A DNA stretch of 9,525 nucleotides, taken from the NCBI GenBank assembly GCA_945863785.1, contig CAMBAQ010000066.1:1-9525 (forward strand). The letters are read 5' to 3'. Of the stretch, positions 1 to 6,967 are shown in pieces; the stretch's first letter is position 1, and each line of letters opens with the position of its first letter. The notes beneath the pieces are model-generated. The model did not search any database. It was not told the origin of the DNA and worked only from the letters and a program-made list of their open reading frames with translations. Source of the DNA: Chthoniobacter flavus (lineage in GTDB: Bacteria > Verrucomicrobiota > Verrucomicrobiia > Chthoniobacterales > Terrimicrobiaceae). Position numbers and translations under genes: made by a program.

Positions 1-660
1 ACCCGCGCGCAGTTGACTGCTTGGGTCGAATACGCCCTCGCGAATGACGCGGTGATCCTCTTCGATGCTGCCTACGAGGCCTACATCCGTGACCCCGAGA
101 TTCCGCATTCGATTTATGAGATTCCCGGCGCGAGACGCTGCGCGATCGAGTTCCGCAGTTTTTCCAAAAACGGAGGATTCACCGGTGTCCGCTGCGCTTT
201 CACGGTTGTTCCCAAAGACCTCAAATGCCAGAACGCGAGCGGGGAAAAAATGCCGCTCCATCCGCTTTGGAATCGCCGATTCAGTACGAAATTCAACGGT
301 GTCGGCTACGTCACACAGCGTGCGGCGGAGGCCCTCTACTCGCCTGCTGGAAAATCCCAGATCGCCGAACTCATCGAGCATTACATGGGCAATGCCGCTG
401 TCTTGCGTGGTGCGGCGGAAAAGTGTGGTCTCACGGCATTCGGTGGCACAAACGCTCCGTATATCTGGGTCCGTGCGCCGAAGCATCTCACGAGCTGGGC
501 TGTTTTTGACAAACTCCTCAGTGAGGCAAACGTTGTTGTGACACCCGGGAGTGGTTTCGGATCAGCCGGCGAGGGATATTTCCGTATATCCGCCTTCAAT
601 AGTCGATCCAATGTGGTGGAGGTCGCCAGACGCCTTGCTGCGCTTGATTGGACTCGCTGA
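1..660 (+). CDS. dapL: LL-diaminopimelate aminotransferase, 3' part (5' end outside window)
   Basis: A PLP-dependent class I/II aminotransferase that converts tetrahydrodipicolinate directly to LL-diaminopimelate with glutamate as amino donor, in the cytoplasm, for lysine and peptidoglycan precursors. The frame is open from base 1, so the gene enters from the left; 219 residues are visible, roughly the C-terminal half of a family of about 410. Visible marks are the PLP-contacting FDAAYEAYI segment (codons 21-29), the SFSK Schiff-base lysine (codon 56, bases 166-168) followed by GGFTG, and a late YFRISAF segment carrying the conserved substrate-binding arginine. The pattern EFRSFSK..GFTG.RC matches DapL better than ordinary aspartate aminotransferases. 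The first internal start-like codon at base 13 (TTG) is not a real start. The stop at 658-660 is followed by a 92-base gap to ppk1. The subgroup assignment is from memory of the family; the aminotransferase fold is near certain. Confidence 0.9.
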   Translation, partial: TRAQLTAWVEYALANDAVILFDAAYEAYIRDPEIPHSIYEIPGARRCAIEFRSFSKNGGFTGVRCAFTVVPKDLKCQNASGEKMPLHPLWNRRFSTKFNGVGYVTQRAAEALYSPAGKSQIAELIEHYMGNAAVLRGAAEKCGLTAFGGTNAPYIWVRAPKHLTSWAVFDKLLSEANVVVTPGSGFGSAGEGYFRISAFNSRSNVVEVARRLAALDWTR

Positions 661-735
661 GAATCAGCGGGATTCGATCCACGATACAGTCTGTGACGTT
701 TCTGTTTAAAATCCGCCCTTGACCAATCGTGGCTT

Positions 736-743
736 GGAAAGAG
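736..743 (+). promoter_or_regulatory. Ribosome binding site of ppk1
   Basis: GGAAAGAG ends 9 bases before the ATG at 753. It lies inside the reading frame of the alternative GTG start at 729, so it decides in favour of the shorter protein. Confidence 0.6.
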
Positions 744-752
744 CATAGCCCT

Positions 753-2831
753 ATGGATTTTTCCAAGAAGGAATATTTCGTTAATCGAGAGACAAGTTGG
801 TTGGAGTTCAATCAGCGTGTCCTCGATCAGGCATTCAGCGAGGACAACCCGATTCTCGAGAGGCTGAAGTTTCTGTGTATCGTCAGCTCGAATTTGGATG
901 AATTTTTTGAGGTTCGGGTTGCTGGTCTCAAGCAACAGATGCAAACCGAATCCTCGGAGACCGGCCCGGATGGGCTCTCGGCAAAGGAAACGCTCGCGCT
1001 CATTAGCACGCGGACGAAGCGAATGGTCGAGGATCAGTACCGTTGCTGGCGTGAGCATATTGCGCCGGCCCTGGACGCCCAGCGCATCCGGTTTCACAGT
1101 TATCCTGATGTTCCCCCGGATGAGAGTGCCTATTTTGAGAAATATTTTCGCGAGACAATTTATCCAGTTCTGACTCCGCTTGCAGTGGACCCCGCGCATC
1201 CCTTTCCCCAGCTCCTCAACAAGAGCCTGAATGTGATCGTGGAACTCGAGGGGGATGGACTCAATACTGACATTGCTGTCGTACAGGCTCCCCGCATCCT
1301 CCCGCGATTGGTGCCATTCTCCAAGCGCACCGATGGGGATGACTATATTTTTCTCGGTAACCTCATTCAGGAGCATGTTGAAACCCTCTTCCGCGGAGTG
1401 ACGGTGAAGGGGGCTCATCTTTTTCGCGTTACCCGCAATAGTAATCTCTACGTGGACGAGGAAGAGGCCAGCAATCTCCTTCATGCGATTGAAGAGGAGC
1501 TCCGTAAAGTCAAGCGGGGTGCGGCTGTTCGCCTTGAGGTGAAGCACGATTGCCCTGATCGTGTGCTCAAGCGTCTCTTGGATATTTTCAATCTAGAGGA
1601 AGAGGATGTTTCCCGCATTGATGGTCCTCTGAATCTCTCCCGCCTCATGCCTCTGGCGATGCAGCTCGACCGTCCAGACCTGCGCTACAAGCGCTTCACT
1701 CCTTGCTCTGTTGTCTCGCTCGATACCGAGTCCGATTTATTTTATCACATTCGCAAGGGCGACATTCTGCTTCATCATCCTTATGACAGCTTTCAGACGG
1801 TGGTGGATTTTCTCGTTCAAGCTTCAGAGGATCCCCACGTCTTGGCGATCAAGCAAACGCTCTACCGCACGAGTTCAGATTCCCCGATCGTTCAAGCCCT
1901 CATTGCCGCTGCTCGAAATGGTAAGCAGGTCACAGCCGTCATTGAACTGAAGGCCCGCTTTGACGAGGCAGCGAATATCCAATGGGCCCGCATGATGCGC
2001 GAGGCTGGGGTGGATGTTGTTTATGGTGTCACAGGCTTAAAAACTCACGCTAAGGCGATGCTCATCATTCGCAGTGAGGGCGAGCGCATTCGTCGTTACG
2101 CTCACATGGGCACTGGCAACTACCATCCCTCGACAGCAAAAATCTACACCGACTTGAGCCTCCTCACGTGCCGTGAGGCACTGACAAGCGAGTTGGCGGA
2201 GACATTTAATTGTCTCACCGGCGTGTCGCGTTTTCCCGAGATGAAAGAGTTGATGGTTGCCCCATGGAGGCTCTGCGAGGGGTTTCACGAACTGATCGAA
2301 AACGAAATCGGCCACGCGATGGCAGGTCGACCTTGTGGCATTTACGCCAAGGTCAACTCACTCGTGGAGGAGGGGATCATCGAAGCTCTCTACCGCGCTT
2401 CCGTCGCCGGTGTCCCGATTCGTTTGCTCGTTCGCGGTATGTGCGCCGTGCGGGTTGGCATCCCCGGAGTGAGTGAGAATATTGAGGTGCGAAGCCTTGT
2501 TGGGCGCTTCCTTGAGCACAGTCGCATCTTTCGCTTTGAAAACGGTGGGGACGTCCGCATCTATCTCGGGAGTTCGGATTGGATGCCTCGGAATCTTTTC
2601 CGTCGTGTGGAAACGGTGTTTCCCCTCACGGCTCTGGGCATGATCCGTCATGTGGACGAGATTTTATCTTGGTTCTGGAAAGACAACGTGAAGTCGCAGG
2701 TGATGCAACCCGACGGAGTTTATCGTTTGCGGGATCTGGCGCCGGGGGAGGAACGTTTCGACGCGCAAATGGAATTCCTTGCGGAAGCCCAACGCCGTCG
2801 CAAAAAAGTCGTTCCCGCTAAAGAGTGGTAA
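753..2831 (+). CDS. ppk1: Polyphosphate kinase 1
   Basis: Reversibly transfers the gamma phosphate of ATP to growing inorganic polyphosphate, usually at the membrane or in polyphosphate granules, and so supports phosphate storage and stress survival. The 692-residue length is normal for PPK1. Domains in order: N-terminal helical domain starting with RETSWLEFNQRVL (about residues 12-24) and containing SSNLDEFFEVRVAGL; head domain (about 115-310); two phospholipase-D-like C-terminal domains. The autophosphorylated histidine is His432 in THAKAML, and a second catalytic histidine is His589 in FLEHSRIF; both sit near their E. coli counterparts. MGTGNYHPSTAKIYTDLSL and YLGSSDWMPRN are also typical. 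I chose the ATG at 753 over an in-frame GTG at 729 because GGAAAGAG (736-743) ends 9 bases before it and the family starts close to the RETSW motif. No catalytic residue appears to be missing. It stands alone between dapL and leuC; no exopolyphosphatase gene is visible. Confidence 0.97.
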   Translation: MDFSKKEYFVNRETSWLEFNQRVLDQAFSEDNPILERLKFLCIVSSNLDEFFEVRVAGLKQQMQTESSETGPDGLSAKETLALISTRTKRMVEDQYRCWREHIAPALDAQRIRFHSYPDVPPDESAYFEKYFRETIYPVLTPLAVDPAHPFPQLLNKSLNVIVELEGDGLNTDIAVVQAPRILPRLVPFSKRTDGDDYIFLGNLIQEHVETLFRGVTVKGAHLFRVTRNSNLYVDEEEASNLLHAIEEELRKVKRGAAVRLEVKHDCPDRVLKRLLDIFNLEEEDVSRIDGPLNLSRLMPLAMQLDRPDLRYKRFTPCSVVSLDTESDLFYHIRKGDILLHHPYDSFQTVVDFLVQASEDPHVLAIKQTLYRTSSDSPIVQALIAAARNGKQVTAVIELKARFDEAANIQWARMMREAGVDVVYGVTGLKTHAKAMLIIRSEGERIRRYAHMGTGNYHPSTAKIYTDLSLLTCREALTSELAETFNCLTGVSRFPEMKELMVAPWRLCEGFHELIENEIGHAMAGRPCGIYAKVNSLVEEGIIEALYRASVAGVPIRLLVRGMCAVRVGIPGVSENIEVRSLVGRFLEHSRIFRFENGGDVRIYLGSSDWMPRNLFRRVETVFPLTALGMIRHVDEILSWFWKDNVKSQVMQPDGVYRLRDLAPGEERFDAQMEFLAEAQRRRKKVVPAKEW

Positions 2832-2935
2832 ATCTTTTCGCTTCGGGATAGATCGGTTTTTTGAAGGTTTGGGGGCAGGTGCCTGCATCGTGGCTTGCAT
2901 GCGATCGTCCCATGGATAGTATTCAGCGCACTATT

Positions 2936-4345
2936 ATGAGTCAGACCCTACTTGATAAAGTCTGGGCGGCCCACGCCGTCCGCACCCTGCCCAATGGATC
3001 CACGCAGCTTTTAATCGGCACGCACCTCATTCACGAGGTCACCAGTCCACAGGCATTCGGTATGCTGAAGGATCTGGGTCTTAAGGTTCTTTACCCTTCC
3101 CGCACCTTTGCAACCGTGGATCACATCGTTCCGACCGATGAGCGCCAGGAGCCATTCAGCGATAATCTCGCGGATGCCATGATCAAGGCCCTTCGTAAAA
3201 ATTGCGACGACCACGGGATTAAGTTCTTCGACCTTCCGAGCGGTCAACAAGGTATCGTTCACATCGTCGGACCTGAGCAGGGTATCACTCAACCGGGCAC
3301 AACGATTGCCTGCGGCGACTCCCACACATCAACGCACGGCGCCTTCGGTGCTATCGCTTTCGGCATCGGAACCAGCCAAGTCCGTGACGTGCTCGCCACG
3401 CAGACGATGGCAATCCGCAAACCTAAGGTCCGTCGCATCAATGTGAATGGCAAGTTGAGCCCTGGTGTTTATGCGAAGGACGTGATCCTTCACATCATTC
3501 GTAACCTCGGAGTCAACGGCGGGCTCGGCTACGCTTACGAATACGGCGGCACCACATTTGACGCGTTCACCCAAGAGGAACGCATGACGGTTTGTAACAT
3601 GTCCATCGAGGGTGGGGCCCGTGTGGGATACGTGAATCCCGACAATACGACATTTGAGTATCTCCGTGGCCGCAATTATGCGCCTAAGGGCGCGGATTGG
3701 GATGCCGCCGTGGCTCGATGGAAGTCCACCGCATCTGACCCAGATGCCGTTTACGATGATGTTGTCACTTATGATGCGGCGGATATTTCTCCGACCGTCA
3801 CATGGGGCATCAATCCCGGTCAGGCGATATTCATTAACGAGAACGTGCCGCTCGCTTCCGATGTCCCGGAAAAAGACCGTGCCACAGCAGAGGAAGCCTA
3901 CGCGCACATGCAACTCACCGCAGGCAAACCCATCAAGGGCACCAAGGTCCAAGTGGCCTTCCTCGGTAGCTGCACGAATGGCCGCTTGAGCGACTTGCAA
4001 GAAGTGGCGCGCTACATCAAGGGCCGCAAAGTCAGCAGCAGCGTCAAAGCGATTGTAGTCCCAGGCTCTCAGAGCGTGGCCAGCCTCGCTGAAAGCATGG
4101 GACTCGCGGAGATTTACCGCGAAGCCGGTTTTGAATGGCGCGGAGCGGGTTGTTCGATGTGCCTCGGCATGAACCCCGACAAACTCGTCGGTGATCAACT
4201 TTGCGCCAGCTCCAGCAATCGCAACTTCAAGGGCCGTCAGGGAAGCCCGACCGGACGCACCGTCCTCATGTCGCCCCTCATGGTCGCTGCGGCCGCCATC
4301 ACGGGCGAAATCTCCGATGCCCGAGAGATCTTCGACATCAAATAA
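2936..4345 (+). CDS. leuC: 3-isopropylmalate dehydratase, large subunit
   Basis: With LeuD it isomerises 2-isopropylmalate to 3-isopropylmalate in the cytoplasm, the second step of leucine synthesis. It is an aconitase-family [4Fe-4S] hydro-lyase. The 469-residue length is that of the E. coli-type LeuC. The cluster ligands are Cys346 (in SCTNGR) and Cys406 and Cys409 (in GCSMCLGMN). Other family marks are ACGDSHTSTHGAFGA (about 125-139), RMTVCNMSIEGGARVG, PGSQSVASLAE and SSNRNFKGRQG near the end. The start at 2936 gives MSQTLLDKVWAAH, which fits the usual LeuC N-terminus. Longer in-frame starts at 2861 (TTG) and 2912 (ATG) add residues unlike the family. No good Shine-Dalgarno sequence precedes any of these, so the start is less certain than the identity. 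leuD follows after 44 bases. Homoaconitase large subunit is the main alternative, but the length and motifs favour LeuC. Confidence 0.96.
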   Translation: MSQTLLDKVWAAHAVRTLPNGSTQLLIGTHLIHEVTSPQAFGMLKDLGLKVLYPSRTFATVDHIVPTDERQEPFSDNLADAMIKALRKNCDDHGIKFFDLPSGQQGIVHIVGPEQGITQPGTTIACGDSHTSTHGAFGAIAFGIGTSQVRDVLATQTMAIRKPKVRRINVNGKLSPGVYAKDVILHIIRNLGVNGGLGYAYEYGGTTFDAFTQEERMTVCNMSIEGGARVGYVNPDNTTFEYLRGRNYAPKGADWDAAVARWKSTASDPDAVYDDVVTYDAADISPTVTWGINPGQAIFINENVPLASDVPEKDRATAEEAYAHMQLTAGKPIKGTKVQVAFLGSCTNGRLSDLQEVARYIKGRKVSSSVKAIVVPGSQSVASLAESMGLAEIYREAGFEWRGAGCSMCLGMNPDKLVGDQLCASSSNRNFKGRQGSPTGRTVLMSPLMVAAAAITGEISDAREIFDIK

Positions 4346-4389
4346 CGTCCTCATTTCACACTCACTCCTTTCTCAATCCGAAAAATAAA

Positions 4390-4992
4390 ATGGCTCTCGA
4401 AAAAATCACCCAAACCAGCGGCCGTGGCGTTTACGTTCCCGGCGATGATCTTGATACCGATCGCGTCATTCCTGCCCGCTTCATGAAATGCATCACCTTT
4501 GACGGTCTAGGTGAGTTTGCATTCTTTGACGCCCGTGCAGCAGCAAAAGCGGAGGGGCAAACCCACCCGCTCGATGATGCCCGATTCACCGGTGCCAGTA
4601 TTCTTTTTTCTGGCTCCAACTTCGGTTGTGGCAGCTCACGCGAACACGCGCCGCAATCACTCTACCGCTTCGGCATTCGTGCCGTCATCGCCGAGAGCTT
4701 CGCTGAAATTTTTTTCGGAAACTCCATCACGCTAGGAATGCCCTGCGCTGTCATGAGCGGACAAGACATTCGCGCGCTTGCTCAAATCATCGAAAGTGAT
4801 CCAGAAGCCTTGATCACCTTGGATCTCCTAGAGGGCAAGCTCAGCATCGCCGATATGGATTTCCCAGCCACTCTGCCGCCCCACGCCCAAGAGGCCTTGG
4901 TGACCGGCAAGTGGGACGCCATTGCAGATCTATTGGAAGGCATCGACGACGTGCGCGCCTGTGCATCCAAGTTGCCCTATATGGCTGCCTAG
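4390..4992 (+). CDS. leuD: 3-isopropylmalate dehydratase, small subunit
   Basis: The swivelling small subunit that completes the isopropylmalate dehydratase active site with LeuC. The 200-residue length matches the E. coli-type LeuD of about 201. Marks are PGDDLDTDRVIPARF (about residues 17-31), where the DTD.I/VIPARF stretch is typical, then GSNFGCGSSREHAPQSL (about 75-91), the substrate-binding loop, then AVIAESFAEIFFGNSITLGMPC. The start at 4390 gives MALEKITQTSGRGVYVPGDD, the normal spacing to the DTD motif; the frame is open further upstream through the 3' end of leuC, but that part is out-of-frame LeuC sequence. There is no Shine-Dalgarno sequence in the A-rich stretch before the ATG, so translation may depend on the upstream leuC gene or on an unstructured leader. 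The stop is TAG at 4990-4992. leuA and leuB must lie elsewhere. Confidence 0.96.
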   Translation: MALEKITQTSGRGVYVPGDDLDTDRVIPARFMKCITFDGLGEFAFFDARAAAKAEGQTHPLDDARFTGASILFSGSNFGCGSSREHAPQSLYRFGIRAVIAESFAEIFFGNSITLGMPCAVMSGQDIRALAQIIESDPEALITLDLLEGKLSIADMDFPATLPPHAQEALVTGKWDAIADLLEGIDDVRACASKLPYMAA

Positions 4993-5254
4993 GTCAAAAA
5001 TCTTCGGTCCGCCTGAAGGTGCCCACATGTTGGAATTTACAACAATGGAGTTGAAAATGCAATTCGACTCACATCTGTAGGCAAGAAAAACGGCTTATTT
5101 TTGGAGGCGCCGAGATAGGGTAGCTTAGTTTTATCATTGTAAGCGTTGGAGCGAGAGTCACTTGTTGTTGGTGGTGGAGTTATCGTGGTATTCACCTATG
5201 ACAATTTACACCAACCCCTCACTAAAACGGGGTGCTCCGCGCAACGTTGGCGTT
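4993..5254. other. Intergenic region between convergent leuD and the barrel gene
   Basis: This 262-base gap separates leuD (+) from the barrel gene (-). I see no credible small gene. It holds weak hairpins that could end transcription from the right (see the terminator entry). A further 5-base stem, ACCCC (5214-5218) with GGGGT (5229-5233), lies just past the barrel stop and has no T tract. No convincing terminator for the leucine genes on the + strand is visible. Confidence 0.5.
4996..5018 (-). terminator. Possible intrinsic terminator for the barrel gene
   Basis: Read on the - strand, CTTCAG pairs with the facing CCGAAG segment (one G-T pair) around a 5-base loop at 5002-5018. It is followed by ATTTTT at 5001-4996. 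The stem is short and lies about 240 bases beyond the barrel stop. A second - strand candidate is a 4-base CGGC/GCCG stem at 5091-5112 followed by a T5 tract at 5090-5086. Both are weak, so either or neither may be used. Confidence 0.3.
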
Positions 5255-6763
5255 CTAGAAGGTCAAATTCAAGCTGGTGTTGAAACGCGTTTGGAGATCG
5301 TTGCTGGGGCTATTGCCTTGGCCCGAAGTCAGCATCATGGTGCTCTGCCAGGAAGCCCACTCGCGGAGGCGCCAACTGAGTGTAGCGCTGGTCAGGAAGT
5401 AATCTGGCGGTCCTTCGGTAGCGGTTGTGTTCTCCGTACTGGAGAGGGCGACATACTGGGATTGCTCATAACCTCCGGAGAGGGAGAGACTGATACCCTT
5501 GATGAGGGTTTGGGAGATAGTGGCCAGAACGCCGCGGGTGACATTGTATTGATCCGTAGAGAGGTTGGAGAATCCTTGGTTCTGGTAAACAGAGAGGGAC
5601 AGACGGGTCTTCTGGCGGGCGTTCCATCCTGCCACAAGGCTGAAGTTCGGCCGAATGTCTGTTCCCTGGAAGCTGTAGCTGGTTTTGAAATAGGTCTTCT
5701 CCGTTGGAGTGTAACTGATCCCGAGATTATAAACGGGACGAAAGCCGACGGATTCCGGATTGGCGATATCTTGGTCTGCCACATAGCCCACGCCACCACC
5801 GGCATCTACAGAAAATTTTGGTGCGATCTGGTAGGTCACCATGAGCATGGAGTCGGCAAAGCGGCGGCCTTCATCCGCGCCGTTTTGGAGTGTTTGCAGA
5901 TCCTCTCCAGCGCTAAGAATGAATCTCAGATTTGTTTTTGGAGTTAACAGGTAGTCGACAAATGTACTCACTCCGACATTGAGGGTGTTGCTGTTCGGTT
6001 GAGCTGTCTGGCCGGTGGCCACCTGCGCATCGGAGATTTTTGAGTAGAAGATCGAGGCCGCCGCTCCAGTGCTGATGGAGTCGGTGATGATGTAACGTGC
6101 GGAGAGGGATGTTGAGGCCGAGGTCTGCCAGTTGTTTGATCCGGTGATGATGTCGTAGCCGCTGCCCGTGGACGCGCTGGCGGAGAGACTGAGCGTAAGG
6201 CGTGTGGAGTTGTAGCCAATGTCGATACCCGTCGTCATGGAGAGCGGGTTGCGTTGGCCCCCTTGTCCTGCGGCGGTGTAGTCCTGATTAAAATAATAAG
6301 TGTAACCGGAGGCGAAGCGAGCGGCTACGCTCCAAGGTCCGATTTCACGCTCGTAGCGGATCGCGAGAGTGGGAGAAGAAAAAAAGCTGGATCGGTCGGC
6401 GGAATTGGAGGTTTCTCCTGTCGAAGATTGAGAGGAATACTCCCAGCCGCTATTGACGCCGAGGGATAATTCGAGCGGGCCGAAGTGAAGGCGGCGGCGG
6501 AAATTATCCGCGAGGCGATCCATGTTTTCTGAGAGCGTTGCCAAGGTCTGGCCAGGTGCAGACTCGCCTGCCTCCTTTTCGGTGAGGCCTCCATCGGGTT
6601 CGAAATACTGGGGTTTGTCTGCACGATCTTCCTGGGGTCCGGTCCAACGGGAGCGGAACTCCGCCTCACGAACAGTGAGTACGGTTTGAGCGGAGGCATG
6701 ATGCAGGCTTAAATAAACAAGCAAAGCCAAGCAACAAATCAGCAATTTAACTGGTTTGAGCAT
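5255..6763 (-). CDS. Putative outer-membrane beta-barrel protein with signal peptide
   Basis: A 502-residue exported protein. Residues 1-25 form a signal peptide: Lys3/Lys6, a hydrophobic core, then ASA before Gln26. Residues 26 to about 90 are charged and probably periplasmic, with a possible short helix around LSENMDRLADNFRRRL (about 78-93). From there to the end the sequence alternates polar and hydrophobic residues with many Ser, Thr, Tyr and Gly (e.g. SLGVNSGWEYS, LAIRYERE, ARFASGYTYYF, LNVGVSTFVDYLL), as in a many-stranded barrel. It ends TSLNLTF; a terminal Phe is the usual recognition mark for barrel insertion by BAM. The size and style recall the 'putative beta-barrel porin 2' type found near exopolysaccharide genes, but I cannot confirm the family or its cargo. 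GGAAGA lies almost against the ATG, an unusually short spacing. It is downstream of, and in the same direction as, the two-component genes, with a 204-base gap. No other in-frame start keeps the signal peptide. Confidence 0.85.
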   Translation of the reverse strand: MLKPVKLLICCLALLVYLSLHHASAQTVLTVREAEFRSRWTGPQEDRADKPQYFEPDGGLTEKEAGESAPGQTLATLSENMDRLADNFRRRLHFGPLELSLGVNSGWEYSSQSSTGETSNSADRSSFFSSPTLAIRYEREIGPWSVAARFASGYTYYFNQDYTAAGQGGQRNPLSMTTGIDIGYNSTRLTLSLSASASTGSGYDIITGSNNWQTSASTSLSARYIITDSISTGAAASIFYSKISDAQVATGQTAQPNSNTLNVGVSTFVDYLLTPKTNLRFILSAGEDLQTLQNGADEGRRFADSMLMVTYQIAPKFSVDAGGGVGYVADQDIANPESVGFRPVYNLGISYTPTEKTYFKTSYSFQGTDIRPNFSLVAGWNARQKTRLSLSVYQNQGFSNLSTDQYNVTRGVLATISQTLIKGISLSLSGGYEQSQYVALSSTENTTATEGPPDYFLTSATLSWRLREWASWQSTMMLTSGQGNSPSNDLQTRFNTSLNLTF

Positions 6764-6967
6764 TCTTCCGAATCAGAAAAAAAATAAAAGATAATGGGGG
6801 TTGAGCACGTTTTTTGAGCTAACTATTTTGCTTGTTTTTTTTGAATTTCATGATGCGAAAAACCCATAGAAAGTTTCTTTTTTAATTTCAGTAAATGGTT
6901 GGGGGCAGTTAAGCCGAATTTATGCAATTTTTTATCAAATAAGTCCATTGCACTTTAGTTGTATGAT
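6764..6967. promoter_or_regulatory. AT-rich intergenic region, probable promoter/operator zone of the barrel gene
   Basis: Both flanking genes run on the - strand, so this gap holds the end of the response regulator transcript and the leader of the barrel gene. It is much richer in A and T than the flanking genes. It contains A/T tracts at 6777-6784, 6810-6815, 6826-6829, 6835-6842, 6858-6862 and 6878-6883, a TTGAGC direct repeat (6801-6806 and 6814-6819) and an inverted repeat at 6923-6952. I could not settle on a convincing -35/-10 pair: the best is TTTACT with TTCTAT 18 bases downstream on the - strand, which is weak. No strong terminator hairpin follows the regulator gene. Confidence 0.45.
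6923..6952. repeat. Inverted repeat TGCAAT-N18-ATTGCA
   Basis: Perfect 6-base arms at 6923-6928 and 6947-6952 flank an 18-base spacer, which itself contains a small TTAT/ATAA inverted repeat around CAA (6931-6941). It lies 16-45 bases beyond the stop side of the response regulator gene and about 160 bases upstream of the barrel start. It could be a protein-binding site for a dimeric regulator or a weak AT-rich hairpin. Arms this short in AT-rich DNA can arise by chance. Confidence 0.4.

Noticed and set aside
661..675. Hairpin GAATC-N5-GATTC just after the dapL stop
   Set aside because: The stem is 5 bases, mostly A-T, and no T tract follows, so it does not qualify as an intrinsic terminator.
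719..747. TTGACC (719-724) as a -35 for ppk1
   Set aside because: The hexamer 17 bases downstream (AGCATA) is a poor -10, and it would place the transcription start at or past the ATG at 753.
381..1547. A 388-codon open frame on the - strand across the dapL-ppk1 junction
   Set aside because: It overlaps two well-supported + strand genes and their gap, and its translation has no recognisable fold or motif.
3329..4354. A 341-codon open frame antisense to leuC
   Set aside because: leuC is unmistakable on the other strand; the antisense frame is open because of leuC codon bias and shows no family motif.
5162..5947. A 261-codon open frame on the + strand opposite the barrel gene's 3' half
   Set aside because: It starts at a TTG without a ribosome site, lies antisense to a gene with a clear signal peptide and barrel pattern, and its translation shows no recognisable domain. 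It is best read as a shadow of biased codon use in the barrel gene.
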